Source of the DNA: Suttonella indologenes
GTDB lineage: Bacteria; Pseudomonadota; Gammaproteobacteria; Cardiobacteriales; Cardiobacteriaceae
Length of the DNA stretch: 64,000 bases
Direction: 5' to 3'
Assembly: GCF_900460215.1 (NCBI RefSeq)
Contig: NZ_UHIA01000004.1
Coordinates: forward strand, 1,434,001-1,498,000
Numbering within the stretch: the stretch's first letter is position 1; each line of letters opens with the position of its first letter. The position numbers and the translations under genes were made by a program. Of the stretch, positions 1 to 7,694 are shown piece after piece. The notes under the pieces are model-generated. The model was given only the letters and a program-made list of their open reading frames with translations. It was not told where the DNA came from and made no database searches.

Positions 1-1
1 T

Positions 2-2458
2 GTAAATACCGACAACTCAGGAAAAATCATCAACAATAATACCGGCAATACCTTTGTGACAGGGGATAATTTAGCTAATGCCCTTAATAAAGCAGGCTGG
101 AATGCTACAGCCGGTAGCGGCGTTAACGGCGGCAAGGTATCAGGCGCTTCTTCCGAATTGATTAACTTCGGAGAAACCCTTACTTTTGATGCCGGCAAAA
201 ATATGGCTTTGGTGCAAAACGGTAATCGCTTTACTTATGCCACTAAAGATGAAGTGGAATTTACCAAAGTTAGCACGAATACAATCGAAGTGCCGGTGGA
301 TGGTGGCGGCAAGGTCAGCATTAACAATAATGGCATTAATGCCGGCGGAAAAACTATTGGCGGCGCAGACAGCGGCTTGAAAGACAAAGACGGCAATGTC
401 GTGAATTTGAATGACGCAAATGTGGTGAAAACCAATGTAGTCAATGTGGGCGATCTGCAAACGGTGGTCAATAACATCAATACCGATATTTCCGCAGCGA
501 AAACCGAAGTGCAGGCGGGGAGCAATACGCAGGTAAGTAGTACGCAAGGTGCAAATGGTCAAACCGTTTACACAGTGCATGCCGATAAGGCGGTTACGGC
601 TGCCGGCAGCGGCATGACGGTGGCGGAAAATACGCTTAGTGATGCCAATGGCACGAAAACTACCACTTACACCGTATCGGCAAATGTTGACGGCAATACG
701 ATTAAGATTGACGGCGGCAAAATTTCTGCCAATACGGGTAAGGTCAGCATCAATACCGACGGTTCGACAAGCGTTAATAATGCTGATAAAGGCAAATTGG
801 CAACTGTTGACGAAGTCAGCAATACTTTAAACAATGCCGGTTGGAATGTGCAAGGTAACGGCGTGCAAAAAGATTTGGTCAATGCCGGCGACAGCGTGAA
901 TTTTGTCAACGGTAGAGGCACAACGGTCAGCGTGGATAATACGGATGGCAAAAATACGACGATTAAAGTCGATAGTCCGCTGGCTTATGTTAATAGTAAT
1001 CTTGCCGACCAATCTACGCCGAGCGACACGGTTGCCATTCAAGGCAAGGGCAATAATCCTGTGCAAATAAGCAATGTTGCCAGCGGCGTGCGCGATGATG
1101 TGACGGTCAGCAATCCTGCCGCACCAAGTGCTGCGGATAAAACGGCAATTGCCAATGCCATTAATAATGCCGGCGGCAATACCTTGAATAATGCGGTGAA
1201 TGTCGGTGATTTGCAGGCAGTAATGCAAAATGTAAATACAGTTGTCACCAAGAATATTACCAATCAAGTCACAAATAATATTGTCAATAACATTATCGGT
1301 ACTGATCCGATTTTAACTTACGATGTTCAAGGTCAAACCGAGAAGCGCAATATCACGCTAAAAGAAGCGATTAATAACATGAATGCTGAAGGTATCCGCT
1401 TCTTCCATACCAATGACGGTAAAAATTATAATTCAGGCTCATTCATTAATACCGAAGACTCCAGTGCGGTAGGTAGCTATGCTACGGCAATCGGTGTTAA
1501 GTCCAGTGCTTCCGGCAGCAATGCGATTGCTATGGGTAACGGTGCGCAAGCAACAGGTAATAATAGCATTAGCATCGGTACCGGCAATCTGGTTTCCGGT
1601 AATAATTCGGCCGCCATCGGCGATCCGAGCGTGATTCAAGGCGATAACAGTTACAGCATTGGCAATAACAATGCCATTAACCAACAATCGCAGAATGTGT
1701 TCGTTATGGGTAATAATGTGCAAATTGGCAGCGGCGTCGGCACAATGCAGGCTGTTGCGACCATGAAATGGGATGCGGCGGCTGGAAAATATGTTCAAGA
1801 AACGCATCAAATCAAAGTTTATGACGGCGATATGAGCAATGCGGTCGCTTTGGGTAATGCGACCAAAGTGGAAGTGAAAGACGGCGTGGCACTGGGTGCA
1901 AATTCTGCCGCCACTCGCGCCGGCATGACGGCAGCTGCGACAAGCAGCGCACAAATCGGCGGTGCTGTAGGCACAGTCTATAAGGGCAGCACGGTATTCG
2001 TAATGCCGGGCGCTTCTGCTCAAGCACGCCAAGAAGTGCTCGCGACTGCGCAAAATACTTTAGGCGCGGTTGCCGTCGGCAGCGAAACGCAAAACCGCCA
2101 AATCACCGGTGTAGCGGCAGGTTCGCGTGATAATGATGCGGTAAACGTCGCACAATTGCGTTCGGTTCAATCTGCCAATAACAATGCCATTAATTACTTA
2201 GATCAGCGTATCGGCGATGTGAATGCCAATGCCAATGCCGGCACTGCTGCGGCAATGGCGACCGCAGGTCTGCCGCAAGCCTATCTGCCGGGCAAAAACA
2301 TGATTGCCGTCGGCACAAGCGTGTATCGCGGTGAAATGGGCTATGCGGTTGGCGTATCGAGCATCAGCGACGGCGGCAACTGGATTATCAAAGGCACGGC
2401 CAATGGTAATTCCCGCGGCCATTTTGGCGCAAGCGCCGCTATCGGTTACCAATGGTAA
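2..2458 (+). CDS. Trimeric autotransporter adhesin (YadA-like), 3' part
   Basis: This is the C-terminal part of a surface adhesin whose reading frame is open to the left edge, so the N-terminus and signal peptide lie outside the window. About 800 residues are visible. They are rich in Asn, Gly and Thr and contain stalk segments with motifs such as VVNVGDLQ and AVNVGDLQ (Hep_Hag/stalk neck type). A YadA-type head with repeated AxAxG motifs (SYATAIGVKSSASGSNAIAM) follows at about residues 470-560. The last ~100 residues are the membrane anchor: NDAVNVAQLRSVQ neck, a short coiled coil, then beta strands ending in AAIGYQW with a terminal aromatic. Family knowledge: three chains form one 12-strand barrel and export the passenger (type Vc secretion). 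The next gene is a lipoprotein 46 bp downstream and may assist assembly (inference). Confidence 0.95.
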   Translation, partial: VNTDNSGKIINNNTGNTFVTGDNLANALNKAGWNATAGSGVNGGKVSGASSELINFGETLTFDAGKNMALVQNGNRFTYATKDEVEFTKVSTNTIEVPVDGGGKVSINNNGINAGGKTIGGADSGLKDKDGNVVNLNDANVVKTNVVNVGDLQTVVNNINTDISAAKTEVQAGSNTQVSSTQGANGQTVYTVHADKAVTAAGSGMTVAENTLSDANGTKTTTYTVSANVDGNTIKIDGGKISANTGKVSINTDGSTSVNNADKGKLATVDEVSNTLNNAGWNVQGNGVQKDLVNAGDSVNFVNGRGTTVSVDNTDGKNTTIKVDSPLAYVNSNLADQSTPSDTVAIQGKGNNPVQISNVASGVRDDVTVSNPAAPSAADKTAIANAINNAGGNTLNNAVNVGDLQAVMQNVNTVVTKNITNQVTNNIVNNIIGTDPILTYDVQGQTEKRNITLKEAINNMNAEGIRFFHTNDGKNYNSGSFINTEDSSAVGSYATAIGVKSSASGSNAIAMGNGAQATGNNSISIGTGNLVSGNNSAAIGDPSVIQGDNSYSIGNNNAINQQSQNVFVMGNNVQIGSGVGTMQAVATMKWDAAAGKYVQETHQIKVYDGDMSNAVALGNATKVEVKDGVALGANSAATRAGMTAAATSSAQIGGAVGTVYKGSTVFVMPGASAQARQEVLATAQNTLGAVAVGSETQNRQITGVAAGSRDNDAVNVAQLRSVQSANNNAINYLDQRIGDVNANANAGTAAAMATAGLPQAYLPGKNMIAVGTSVYRGEMGYAVGVSSISDGGNWIIKGTANGNSRGHFGASAAIGYQW

Positions 2459-2504
2459 AGTATTTGCCGCCTGCTAAAGGCGGCAGCAATAAAAGGAACA
2501 TATA

Positions 2505-3008
2505 ATGAAAACATTCTTAAATATCAGTGTAGCGGCAGTCGCCATATTAGGCTTGGCAGCTTGCGCCACCAAAAGCAATGTCAAAGCCGACGGCACAATG
2601 GATAATCCCGTCTTCCCCGAGCCTTATTCGCTCACTTTTAATAATGATCGCGGTACTTTCCCCACTGCTGACGAGTTGGATAAAATGCGCCCGGGTTTAA
2701 CTAAAGACGATATCTATAAAATCTTAGGTCGTCCGCATTATGACGAAGGCATGTTCGGCGTGCGCGAATGGGATTATCTCTTCCATTTCTACACCCCCGG
2801 CGTGCCGGCAGATCCGGATAATACCTCGGGCGTTGACGGCATCACGACTTGCCAATATAAAGTGATTTACGACAAAAACAAATTTGCCCGCAGCTTCTAT
2901 TGGAATCCGGTATTCCCTAAAGATGCCGTATGCCCGCCACCTGTCCCTAAAGCGGAAAAAGTCATTATCCGCGAGGTGGTACAACCGCCTGTGCGTATCC
3001 GCCAATAA
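2505..3008 (+). CDS. BamE/SmpA-like outer-membrane lipoprotein
   Basis: A 167-residue lipoprotein. The signal peptide ends in a lipobox LAAC, with Cys at about residue 20. After a linker, residues ~60-100 carry a SmpA/OmlA (BamE-type) fold signature: MRPGLTKDDIYKILGRPHYD followed by the WDYLFHF strand. The true bamE of a proteobacterium is normally about 110-120 residues and stands elsewhere, so this is more likely a paralogue dedicated to the adjacent trimeric autotransporter. The start ATG has the Shine-Dalgarno-like AAAGGAAC upstream and lies 46 bp after the adhesin stop, consistent with co-transcription. The C-terminus is Pro/Val/Arg rich. A role in adhesin assembly or barrel insertion is inference from position; the domain call is firm. 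Confidence 0.8.
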   Translation: MKTFLNISVAAVAILGLAACATKSNVKADGTMDNPVFPEPYSLTFNNDRGTFPTADELDKMRPGLTKDDIYKILGRPHYDEGMFGVREWDYLFHFYTPGVPADPDNTSGVDGITTCQYKVIYDKNKFARSFYWNPVFPKDAVCPPPVPKAEKVIIREVVQPPVRIRQ

Positions 3009-3023
3009 TGATTGCTTGGTTTT

Positions 3024-3115
3024 ATAGTCTCTTAACTTCAAAATGAGATTATTCTAAGCGCTTCTCCTGACAAAATGTGTATCTCTAAGTCTCATTTTGA
3101 AGTTAAGGTACTATA
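3024..3115. repeat. MITE-like inverted-repeat element, 92 bp
   Basis: Imperfect terminal inverted repeats of about 26 bp: TATAGTCTCTTAACTTCAAA at the left and, read on the minus strand, TATAGTACCTTAACTTCAAA at the right. It encodes nothing itself. A diverged copy of the same sequence in the opposite orientation lies at 42253-42344, so it is a dispersed mobile repeat. The right end lies inside the following gene. Confidence 0.8.
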
Positions 3116-3578
3116 TCGTGCCGCCTGCTGCCTAGCTTTGCTGAGTAGTCAGGCGGCTTTTTCGCAAGAACGCGTACGCATTTTAGAAGGCGATGAAGGC
3201 GAAGCTTATTTAATGCAAGCGGCACAAGTACAAGGAAAGATTGTGCGCGTTTCTTTGGATAAGGCAGAATTATGCTTTGCTGACAGCGGCGACTGCCATG
3301 CCGTATTAGTCGGGAAAACTACACCCAAAGGCCGCTTTAAAATGACCTTGGTCGCAACGGATTTAAAAGGCTACGGCGGCGATGTCATCGGCTTTCATTG
3401 GACAGCGGATTTTACCTTTGCCCTGCACCGTGTTTGGACGGAAAGACCTGCGGAACGCCGCTTGGAACGTCTTGCTTCGCCGATTATAAGCGATCGTATC
3501 ATGACTAACGGCTGCATCAATGTAAGCGATAGCATTTATGAGCGTTTAAAACAATATGTGATTTTAGAAATAGAATAA
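3075..3578 (+). CDS. L,D-transpeptidase (YkuD-like) family protein
   Basis: A 167-residue predicted secreted protein. Residues ~13-30 form a hydrophobic signal segment ending AAFS-Q. The C-terminal half has the arrangement of an L,D-transpeptidase catalytic domain: a TPKGRF strand at 83-88, His118 in FALHRV, and Cys147 in TNGCINV, corresponding to the catalytic His and Cys of the SxGCxR-type motif. Arg is replaced by Asn after the Cys. The family forms 3-3 crosslinks in peptidoglycan or attaches proteins to it. The first ~14 residues, including the only upstream ATG, derive from the 92-bp inverted repeat at 3024-3115, so the original start seems to have been lost and replaced. No good Shine-Dalgarno is visible before 3075. 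Expression is therefore uncertain. Confidence 0.65.
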   Translation: MCISKSHFEVKVLYRAACCLALLSSQAAFSQERVRILEGDEGEAYLMQAAQVQGKIVRVSLDKAELCFADSGDCHAVLVGKTTPKGRFKMTLVATDLKGYGGDVIGFHWTADFTFALHRVWTERPAERRLERLASPIISDRIMTNGCINVSDSIYERLKQYVILEIE

Positions 3579-3630
3579 ACGTGTCAAAAAAGAGAACCGT
3601 TATCTCTAAATAAGATTATTAATCAAGGCA

Positions 3631-3657
3631 TTAAAAAAGGAGCTTCAAAGCCCCTTT
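3631..3657 (-). terminator. Rho-independent terminator of the csbD-DUF1328 pair
   Basis: On the minus strand AAAAGGGGC, loop TTTGAA, GCTCCTTTT, then T residues: a 9-bp stem with one G-T pair plus a U-tract. It overlaps the 3' end of the DUF1328 gene. Confidence 0.7.
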
Positions 3658-3833
3658 TAACATTCGCCGTTCTATTTTTTTCTTTTGCCGAAAATAAACG
3701 ATACAATCGCCAAAATCAGAAAACCATAGAATAAAATTTTTGCGATACCTGCCGCTGCTCCCGCTAAACCACTGAATCCTAAAACAGCAGCAATCAAAGC
3801 AACGACAAAAAATCCAATTGCATAATTCAGCAT
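3631..3833 (-). CDS. DUF1328 (YtjA-type) small membrane protein
   Basis: A 67-residue protein read on the minus strand, starting MLNYAIGFFVVALIAAVLGF. Two hydrophobic helices (about 4-22 and 30-48) flank a Gly/Ala stretch (SGLAGAAAGIAKILF), which is the DUF1328 signature, and a basic tail follows (GKRKKIERR). DUF1328 proteins are small inner-membrane proteins of unknown function, often found with general-stress genes. Here the gene starts 13 bp after the csbD-like gene stop and is probably the second gene of a two-gene stress operon. The last ~9 codons coincide with a hairpin followed by T6, so terminator and coding end overlap. Confidence 0.85.
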
Positions 3834-3846
3834 ATATATTCCTTAA

Positions 3847-4044
3847 TTAATTGTTACTAAACCAATCGTCAACTTCTTTTTCAGCTTCTTCTTTAGAACG
3901 ACCGTAGCGCTCTTGAATACGCCCGACTAATTGGTCGCGTTGTCCTGCAACAACATCCCAATCATCATTGGTCAATTCACCCCATTTCTCTTTTGCTTTT
4001 CCTTTTAACTGTTCCCATTTACCTTCTAAAATATCTTTATTCAT
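3847..4044 (-). CDS. CsbD family stress protein (YjbJ-like)
   Basis: A 65-residue, highly charged, hydrophilic protein with the complete CsbD pattern: MNKDILEGKWEQLKGKAKEK at the start, then GELTNDDWDVVAGQRDQLVG and IQERYGRSKEEAEKEVDDW. Length is typical of the family (60-70 residues). CsbD/YjbJ proteins are abundant, structurally disordered-to-helical general-stress proteins of unknown mechanism. It heads a minus-strand pair with the DUF1328 gene. The upstream ~490 bp are AT-rich, leaving room for a regulated promoter. A TTAGGAGCTAATC stretch supplies a Shine-Dalgarno before the ATG. Confidence 0.92.
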   Translation of the reverse strand: MNKDILEGKWEQLKGKAKEKWGELTNDDWDVVAGQRDQLVGRIQERYGRSKEEAEKEVDDWFSNN

Positions 4045-4454
4045 GATTAGCTCCTAATCTTTGAAAATAGTTAGTTTGTGGTTGTTAATTGTTAAAATTA
4101 ACGGGTAAAATAATAACTGCAAAATCGCGATTTGCCTAGCATAATGAAAAGAAATTCACATATTCTGCAAAGTGATGGTAAATAGTTTTCTATGACAAAT
4201 TTTCTTATGATATTATAACATTCATAAGAAGAATACTAATTTTTTGATTATCATGACATTTATTCTATAACAAATATTCATCTCTTGATATTTAACAGCA
4301 AAAAGCAATTTACTATCAGGCTATCTAATATTCACTCTCTCAAAATTATGAAGAGAAAGTCATACTAATATTAAAGATTGGTGTTTGACGATGACCGAAT
4401 AATTGAAAAATGACTGCGATATAGTTCGCTTGTGTTACTTTCCAGTCTCTAAAA
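4045..4454. other. Gene-free AT-rich stretch upstream of csbD
   Basis: No supported gene here. It must contain the promoter of the minus-strand csbD gene. A perfect 9-bp inverted repeat, TTCTTATGA / TCATAAGAA (4202-4210 and 4222-4230, 11-bp spacer), could be an operator or simple hairpin. Fragments resembling the TATAGTCGAAGAATTG repeat occur near 4395-4430. Confidence 0.4.
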
Positions 4455-4526
4455 TATAATCGAAGAAGTGAAAAAGTAGTACAAGGCGAGCCAACGCCGT
4501 AATACTTTTTCAATCATTCGACTATA
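4455..4526. repeat. TATAGTCGAAGAA-type MITE, short form (72 bp)
   Basis: Ends TATAATCGAAGAAGTG and, on the other strand, TATAGTCGAATGATTG. The interior (AGTAGTACAAGGCGAGCC...) matches 18129-18227 and 56741-56850 but lacks their central GCGGCGAGCCGCAGACAGTA block, so it is an internally deleted family member. Confidence 0.8.
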
Positions 4527-4538
4527 TCCTTAAATTTC

Positions 4539-5603
4539 GGGGAAAGGGACATTTTAGGTGCTAAAAAGTTTGAAAAACCTTATTCTGTAAGGCTTTTAGC
4601 GAGGTCAAAAGCTTTGAACACAAAAAATGCTTTTTCTGTGGCTCAAAACAGGTCAAAAAAGACGGCAGACAAAATCATCAGCAACGATACAAATGCCGGC
4701 AATGCGGTAAGCGTTTTAGCAGCAAAAAGCGTCTTAACCCTCAAGAGTTGTGGACACTTTATAGTAGCGGCAAACAAAGCATGCAAGAGCTCGCCCAACG
4801 TTTTTCCTGCAGCCGTAAAACCATTGCTAGATATCTCAAACAAGCCCAACTTAGAGAGCCTGAACAACGGCATTTTTCATCAGTCAATATCATCATGGAT
4901 ACTACCTACTTTGGACGTAAATTTGGTGTGATGGTGCTGTATGACAGCATCAGCCGACAAGCCTTATCGGTCAGCGAGGTTAAATCAGAAAGCAATGCAT
5001 TGTATCGACAAGCCATACGAGAGCTACAAGAAAAAGGAATACATATTCAGAGTATTATCTGCGATGGAAGAAGAGGATTAACCTCATTATTTCCCGATAT
5101 TCCCATACAGCTTTGTCAATTCCACCAAGTCAAAACCATTAACCGTTATCTGACAAGAAAACCTCAAACAGCAGCGGCAGTAGATTTAAAACAACTTGCC
5201 TTAAGCCTAAAAAACAGCAGCAAAGCGGCATTTGAAGAGCATTTGAATAACTGGCATAAGCAGCATAAAGACTTTCTCAACGAACGTAGCTCAAATCCCG
5301 AAACAGGTAAATCACACTATAGGCACAAACGTTTAAGAAGTGCTTATAACAGTCTGAGGCGCAATCTGCATTGGCTTTTTACCTTTGAAGATTATCCGGA
5401 GTTAAACCTGCCAAAAACCACCAATTTGCTTGAAGGAAAATTTGGTGATCTGAAAAGACTTTTAGCTTGTCATTGCGGCATGGAAAAGGACAATAAGGTT
5501 AAGTTTATAAAAGATTATTTTGCTTAAAAAACGCTAGATAGCACCTATTTTGTCCCTTAGGGCTAAAGAACTCGAAAACAGCACCTAAAATGTCCCTTTG
5601 CTC
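4539..5603 (+). mobile_element. IS256-family (Zn-ribbon variant) insertion sequence, 1065 bp
   Basis: The ends are inverted repeats of 24 bp with two mismatches; the inner 20 bp (AAAGGGACATTTTAGGTGCT) match perfectly at 4543-4562 and 5580-5599. The element is flanked by the direct repeat TAAATTTC (4531-4538 and 5604-5611), an 8-bp target duplication as expected for IS256 relatives. A second, imperfect copy of the right terminal repeat lies at 5540-5559. It carries one transposase gene and sits between csbD and the rarA 3' end. Confidence 0.9.
4614..5527 (+). pseudogene. IS256-type transposase with N-terminal zinc ribbon, 5' frameshift
   Basis: The main frame, continuous from 4574 to 5527, encodes a zinc ribbon (CFFCGS ... 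YKCRQCGKRF), an HTH (ELAQRFSCSRKTIARYL) and a DDE domain. Visible catalytic-region motifs are MDTTYFGRKFG (first Asp), IICDGRRGL (second Asp) and LPKTTNLLEGKFGDLK (Glu). This matches the IS256-family Zn-binding variant. No ATG, GTG or TTG occurs in that frame upstream of the zinc ribbon. A plausible start, TTG at 4614 with GAGG at 4601, is in another frame; one extra A in the A6 run at 4622-4627 would join them as MNTKKCFFCGS. Either one A was lost and the gene is broken, or slippage rescues it. An internal TTG at 4748 would give a 259-residue product without the ribbon. Confidence 0.8.
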
Positions 5604-5617
5604 TAAATTTCAGTATT

Positions 5618-6925
5618 TTAAATACCTTTATTTGCCTGTGCCTGAGCATCCAACTCGCGCAATTTGGCTAATTTGTCTTTGAGTTTGATTTCAAAACCGC
5701 GTTCATTGGGTTGATAAAAAGAGATATTCTCCATCCCTTCCGGCAAATAGCGCTGCCCTGCGCTATAGGCAAAAGCTTCGTCATGCGAATAGCGATAACC
5801 GCGATGATGCCCTTCGGCTTTATGTAGGGCGGTAGGCGCATTGGTCAGATGTTTCGGCACCGCAGCGCTAGGATGATTGCGCACGTATTGAAATGCCGTC
5901 TGCATCGCCAGATAAGCGGCATTGCTTTTCGGCGCAAGGGCAAGATAGGTAATACATTGTGCAATGGCGAGATAGCCTTCGGGTGCGCCGAGCCTTTCAT
6001 AACTTTGATAGGTATTGAGCGCAATGCCTAAGGCTTGCGGATCGGCATTGCCGATATCTTCGCTTGCCACGCAGAGCATACGACGGCAAATCACTAAAGG
6101 ATCTGCGCCGCTGTCCACCATGCGCGCAAACCAATACATCGCGCCGTCCGGACTGCTACCGCGTAAGGATTTATGGAATGCGGACAGTAATTCATAGAAC
6201 CAATCGCCCTGCTTATCAAAGGCTTTTGGTTGATCTGCCATGGCTTGCTCCAAGGCGGCGTCGGCATCAAATCCCTGCGCAAGCAGCAGCAGCCATTCTT
6301 CTAACCAAGCCAAGGCTTTGCGCGCATCGCCTGCGGCATGATAGGCGATGATACTTAAGGCGGGCGCATCCCTTAATTCCTTTTTACCGAGCTTTTCCAA
6401 AGCCTTATTCAGCGTTTGCCGTAAGGCTTCTTCATCTAGGGCTTGCAGGTGCAAAACCCGCAAACGCGAGAGTAAGGCATTGTTAAGCGAAAATGCCGGA
6501 TTTTCGGTCGTCGCGCCAATCAATATCAATGTGCCGTCTTCAACATAGGGCAGAAAAGCATCTTGCTGTGCCTTATTAAAGCGGTGAATCTCATCAATAA
6601 ATAAAATGGTGCGTCTGCCGAGGCGGCGATTAGCTTGCGCCTGCGCTACCGCTTCGCGCACTTCTTTCACACCTGAAAAGACTGCCGACAAACGGATAAA
6701 AGCGGCATCGAAGGTATCGGCAAGCAGCAAGGCTAACGTAGTTTTGCCGCAACCCGGCGGTCCCCACAACAGCATAGAGAAGGGTTTGTTTTGCTCAATC
6801 GCGGCTGTCAGCGGGCTGCCGATACTTAAGATATGATGCTGCCCGACATAGTCGGCTAATGTTTTAGGGCGCAGACGCTCCGCTAAGGGGGCGCTGACGC
6901 CGGCGGCAAATAAGGAATCTTGCAT
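5618..6925 (-). CDS. rarA: Replication-associated recombination protein RarA (MgsA)
   Basis: A 435-residue AAA+ ATPase of the clamp-loader family. Visible motifs are RPKTLADYVGQHH near the N-terminus, Walker A GPPGCGKTT at about 55-63, Walker B ILFIDEIHRF at about 105, sensor-1 LIGATTENPAF and arginine-finger LLSRLRVL. The C-terminal half matches the RarA tetramerisation region (KSLRGSSPDGAMYWFARMV). RarA acts at stalled replication forks with SSB. The start ATG overlaps the stop of lolA by one base (TAATG), so it is translationally coupled as the last gene of ftsK-lolA-rarA, a common gammaproteobacterial order. Confidence 0.97.
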   Translation of the reverse strand: MQDSLFAAGVSAPLAERLRPKTLADYVGQHHILSIGSPLTAAIEQNKPFSMLLWGPPGCGKTTLALLLADTFDAAFIRLSAVFSGVKEVREAVAQAQANRRLGRRTILFIDEIHRFNKAQQDAFLPYVEDGTLILIGATTENPAFSLNNALLSRLRVLHLQALDEEALRQTLNKALEKLGKKELRDAPALSIIAYHAAGDARKALAWLEEWLLLLAQGFDADAALEQAMADQPKAFDKQGDWFYELLSAFHKSLRGSSPDGAMYWFARMVDSGADPLVICRRMLCVASEDIGNADPQALGIALNTYQSYERLGAPEGYLAIAQCITYLALAPKSNAAYLAMQTAFQYVRNHPSAAVPKHLTNAPTALHKAEGHHRGYRYSHDEAFAYSAGQRYLPEGMENISFYQPNERGFEIKLKDKLAKLRELDAQAQANKGI

Positions 6926-7623
6926 TATTCGCCGATGACATCTACTCCCGCCGGCGGAGTAAATTCAAATTGACCGGCGGCAATGCCGACATTGCGCTGC
7001 AATTGGCTAAATTCGATCACGGTTTGCTGACCGCGCCCCGTATCCACCGCCAAAGCGGCTAACTGATTGTTTTTCATCACGATCCAGACCGTATCATAGC
7101 CGTCTTGCTCGCTTAAAGGAGTGAGGCGGTAGCTTTGTCCGTCTTTTGCCAAAGCCTGCAAGGCGACCGGTAATTGCGGCTGCGCCACTGCGTTAATGGC
7201 AAAGAGTTCTTGAATTTCGCGTGTACCGCTCAAAATATCCATCGCCACATCGCCGACCAGTTCATCGCGACCGCGCACGGAAATTTGTTCCAAATCTATA
7301 TCATACTGCCAGACTTTGCTGCCGTTGCTAATGATTTTCTGCGCATTGGCGCCTTGATAATCCCAGTAGAATTTACCCGGTTTGCTAATCCACATTTTGC
7401 CTTGGCTTTGTTCAAGCCCGCGTTGTCCGTGTACGGTTTGGGTGAAATTGCCCTGCAAATCTTGAGTATCGGCAAAATATTGCACAAAGGCGCTTACGTC
7501 TGCGGATGCGGCGGCGTTTACAGTTTGGCTTGTCGCGCTTTCCTGCGGATTGATATTGAACAATTGCGCATGCGTGATCGTAGATGTTGCCACTAAGATG
7601 CCAACCAATAATAATTTTTTCAT
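6925..7623 (-). CDS. lolA: Outer-membrane lipoprotein carrier protein LolA
   Basis: A 232-residue periplasmic chaperone that takes lipoproteins from the LolCDE complex to LolB. I use ATG 7623 (MKKLLLVGILV), which begins a clear signal peptide cleaved after THA and is preceded by GAGGAAT; the frame extends 21 codons further upstream without a signal-like start. Family features are visible: LQGNFTQTVHGQRG, GKMWISKPGKFYWDYQGANA and VWQYDIDLEQI. A Ser/Ala/Asn-rich linker of about 30 residues after the signal peptide is a little longer than usual. It sits between ftsK and rarA and is probably co-transcribed with both. Confidence 0.96.
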   Translation of the reverse strand: MKKLLLVGILVATSTITHAQLFNINPQESATSQTVNAAASADVSAFVQYFADTQDLQGNFTQTVHGQRGLEQSQGKMWISKPGKFYWDYQGANAQKIISNGSKVWQYDIDLEQISVRGRDELVGDVAMDILSGTREIQELFAINAVAQPQLPVALQALAKDGQSYRLTPLSEQDGYDTVWIVMKNNQLAALAVDTGRGQQTVIEFSQLQRNVGIAAGQFEFTPPAGVDVIGE

Positions 7624-7694
7624 GGGTATTCCTCTAGTAAAAGCCTTATGCTGACACAGCCTTGCTATCTGTGCCATGAACAGCATATGCCATT

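Noticed and set aside
1439..2053. 204-codon open frame on the minus strand inside the trimeric autotransporter
   Set aside because: It is the antisense shadow of a repetitive, Asn/Gly-rich gene; composition is nonsensical (Cys/Arg/His rich) and no ribosome-binding site is apparent.
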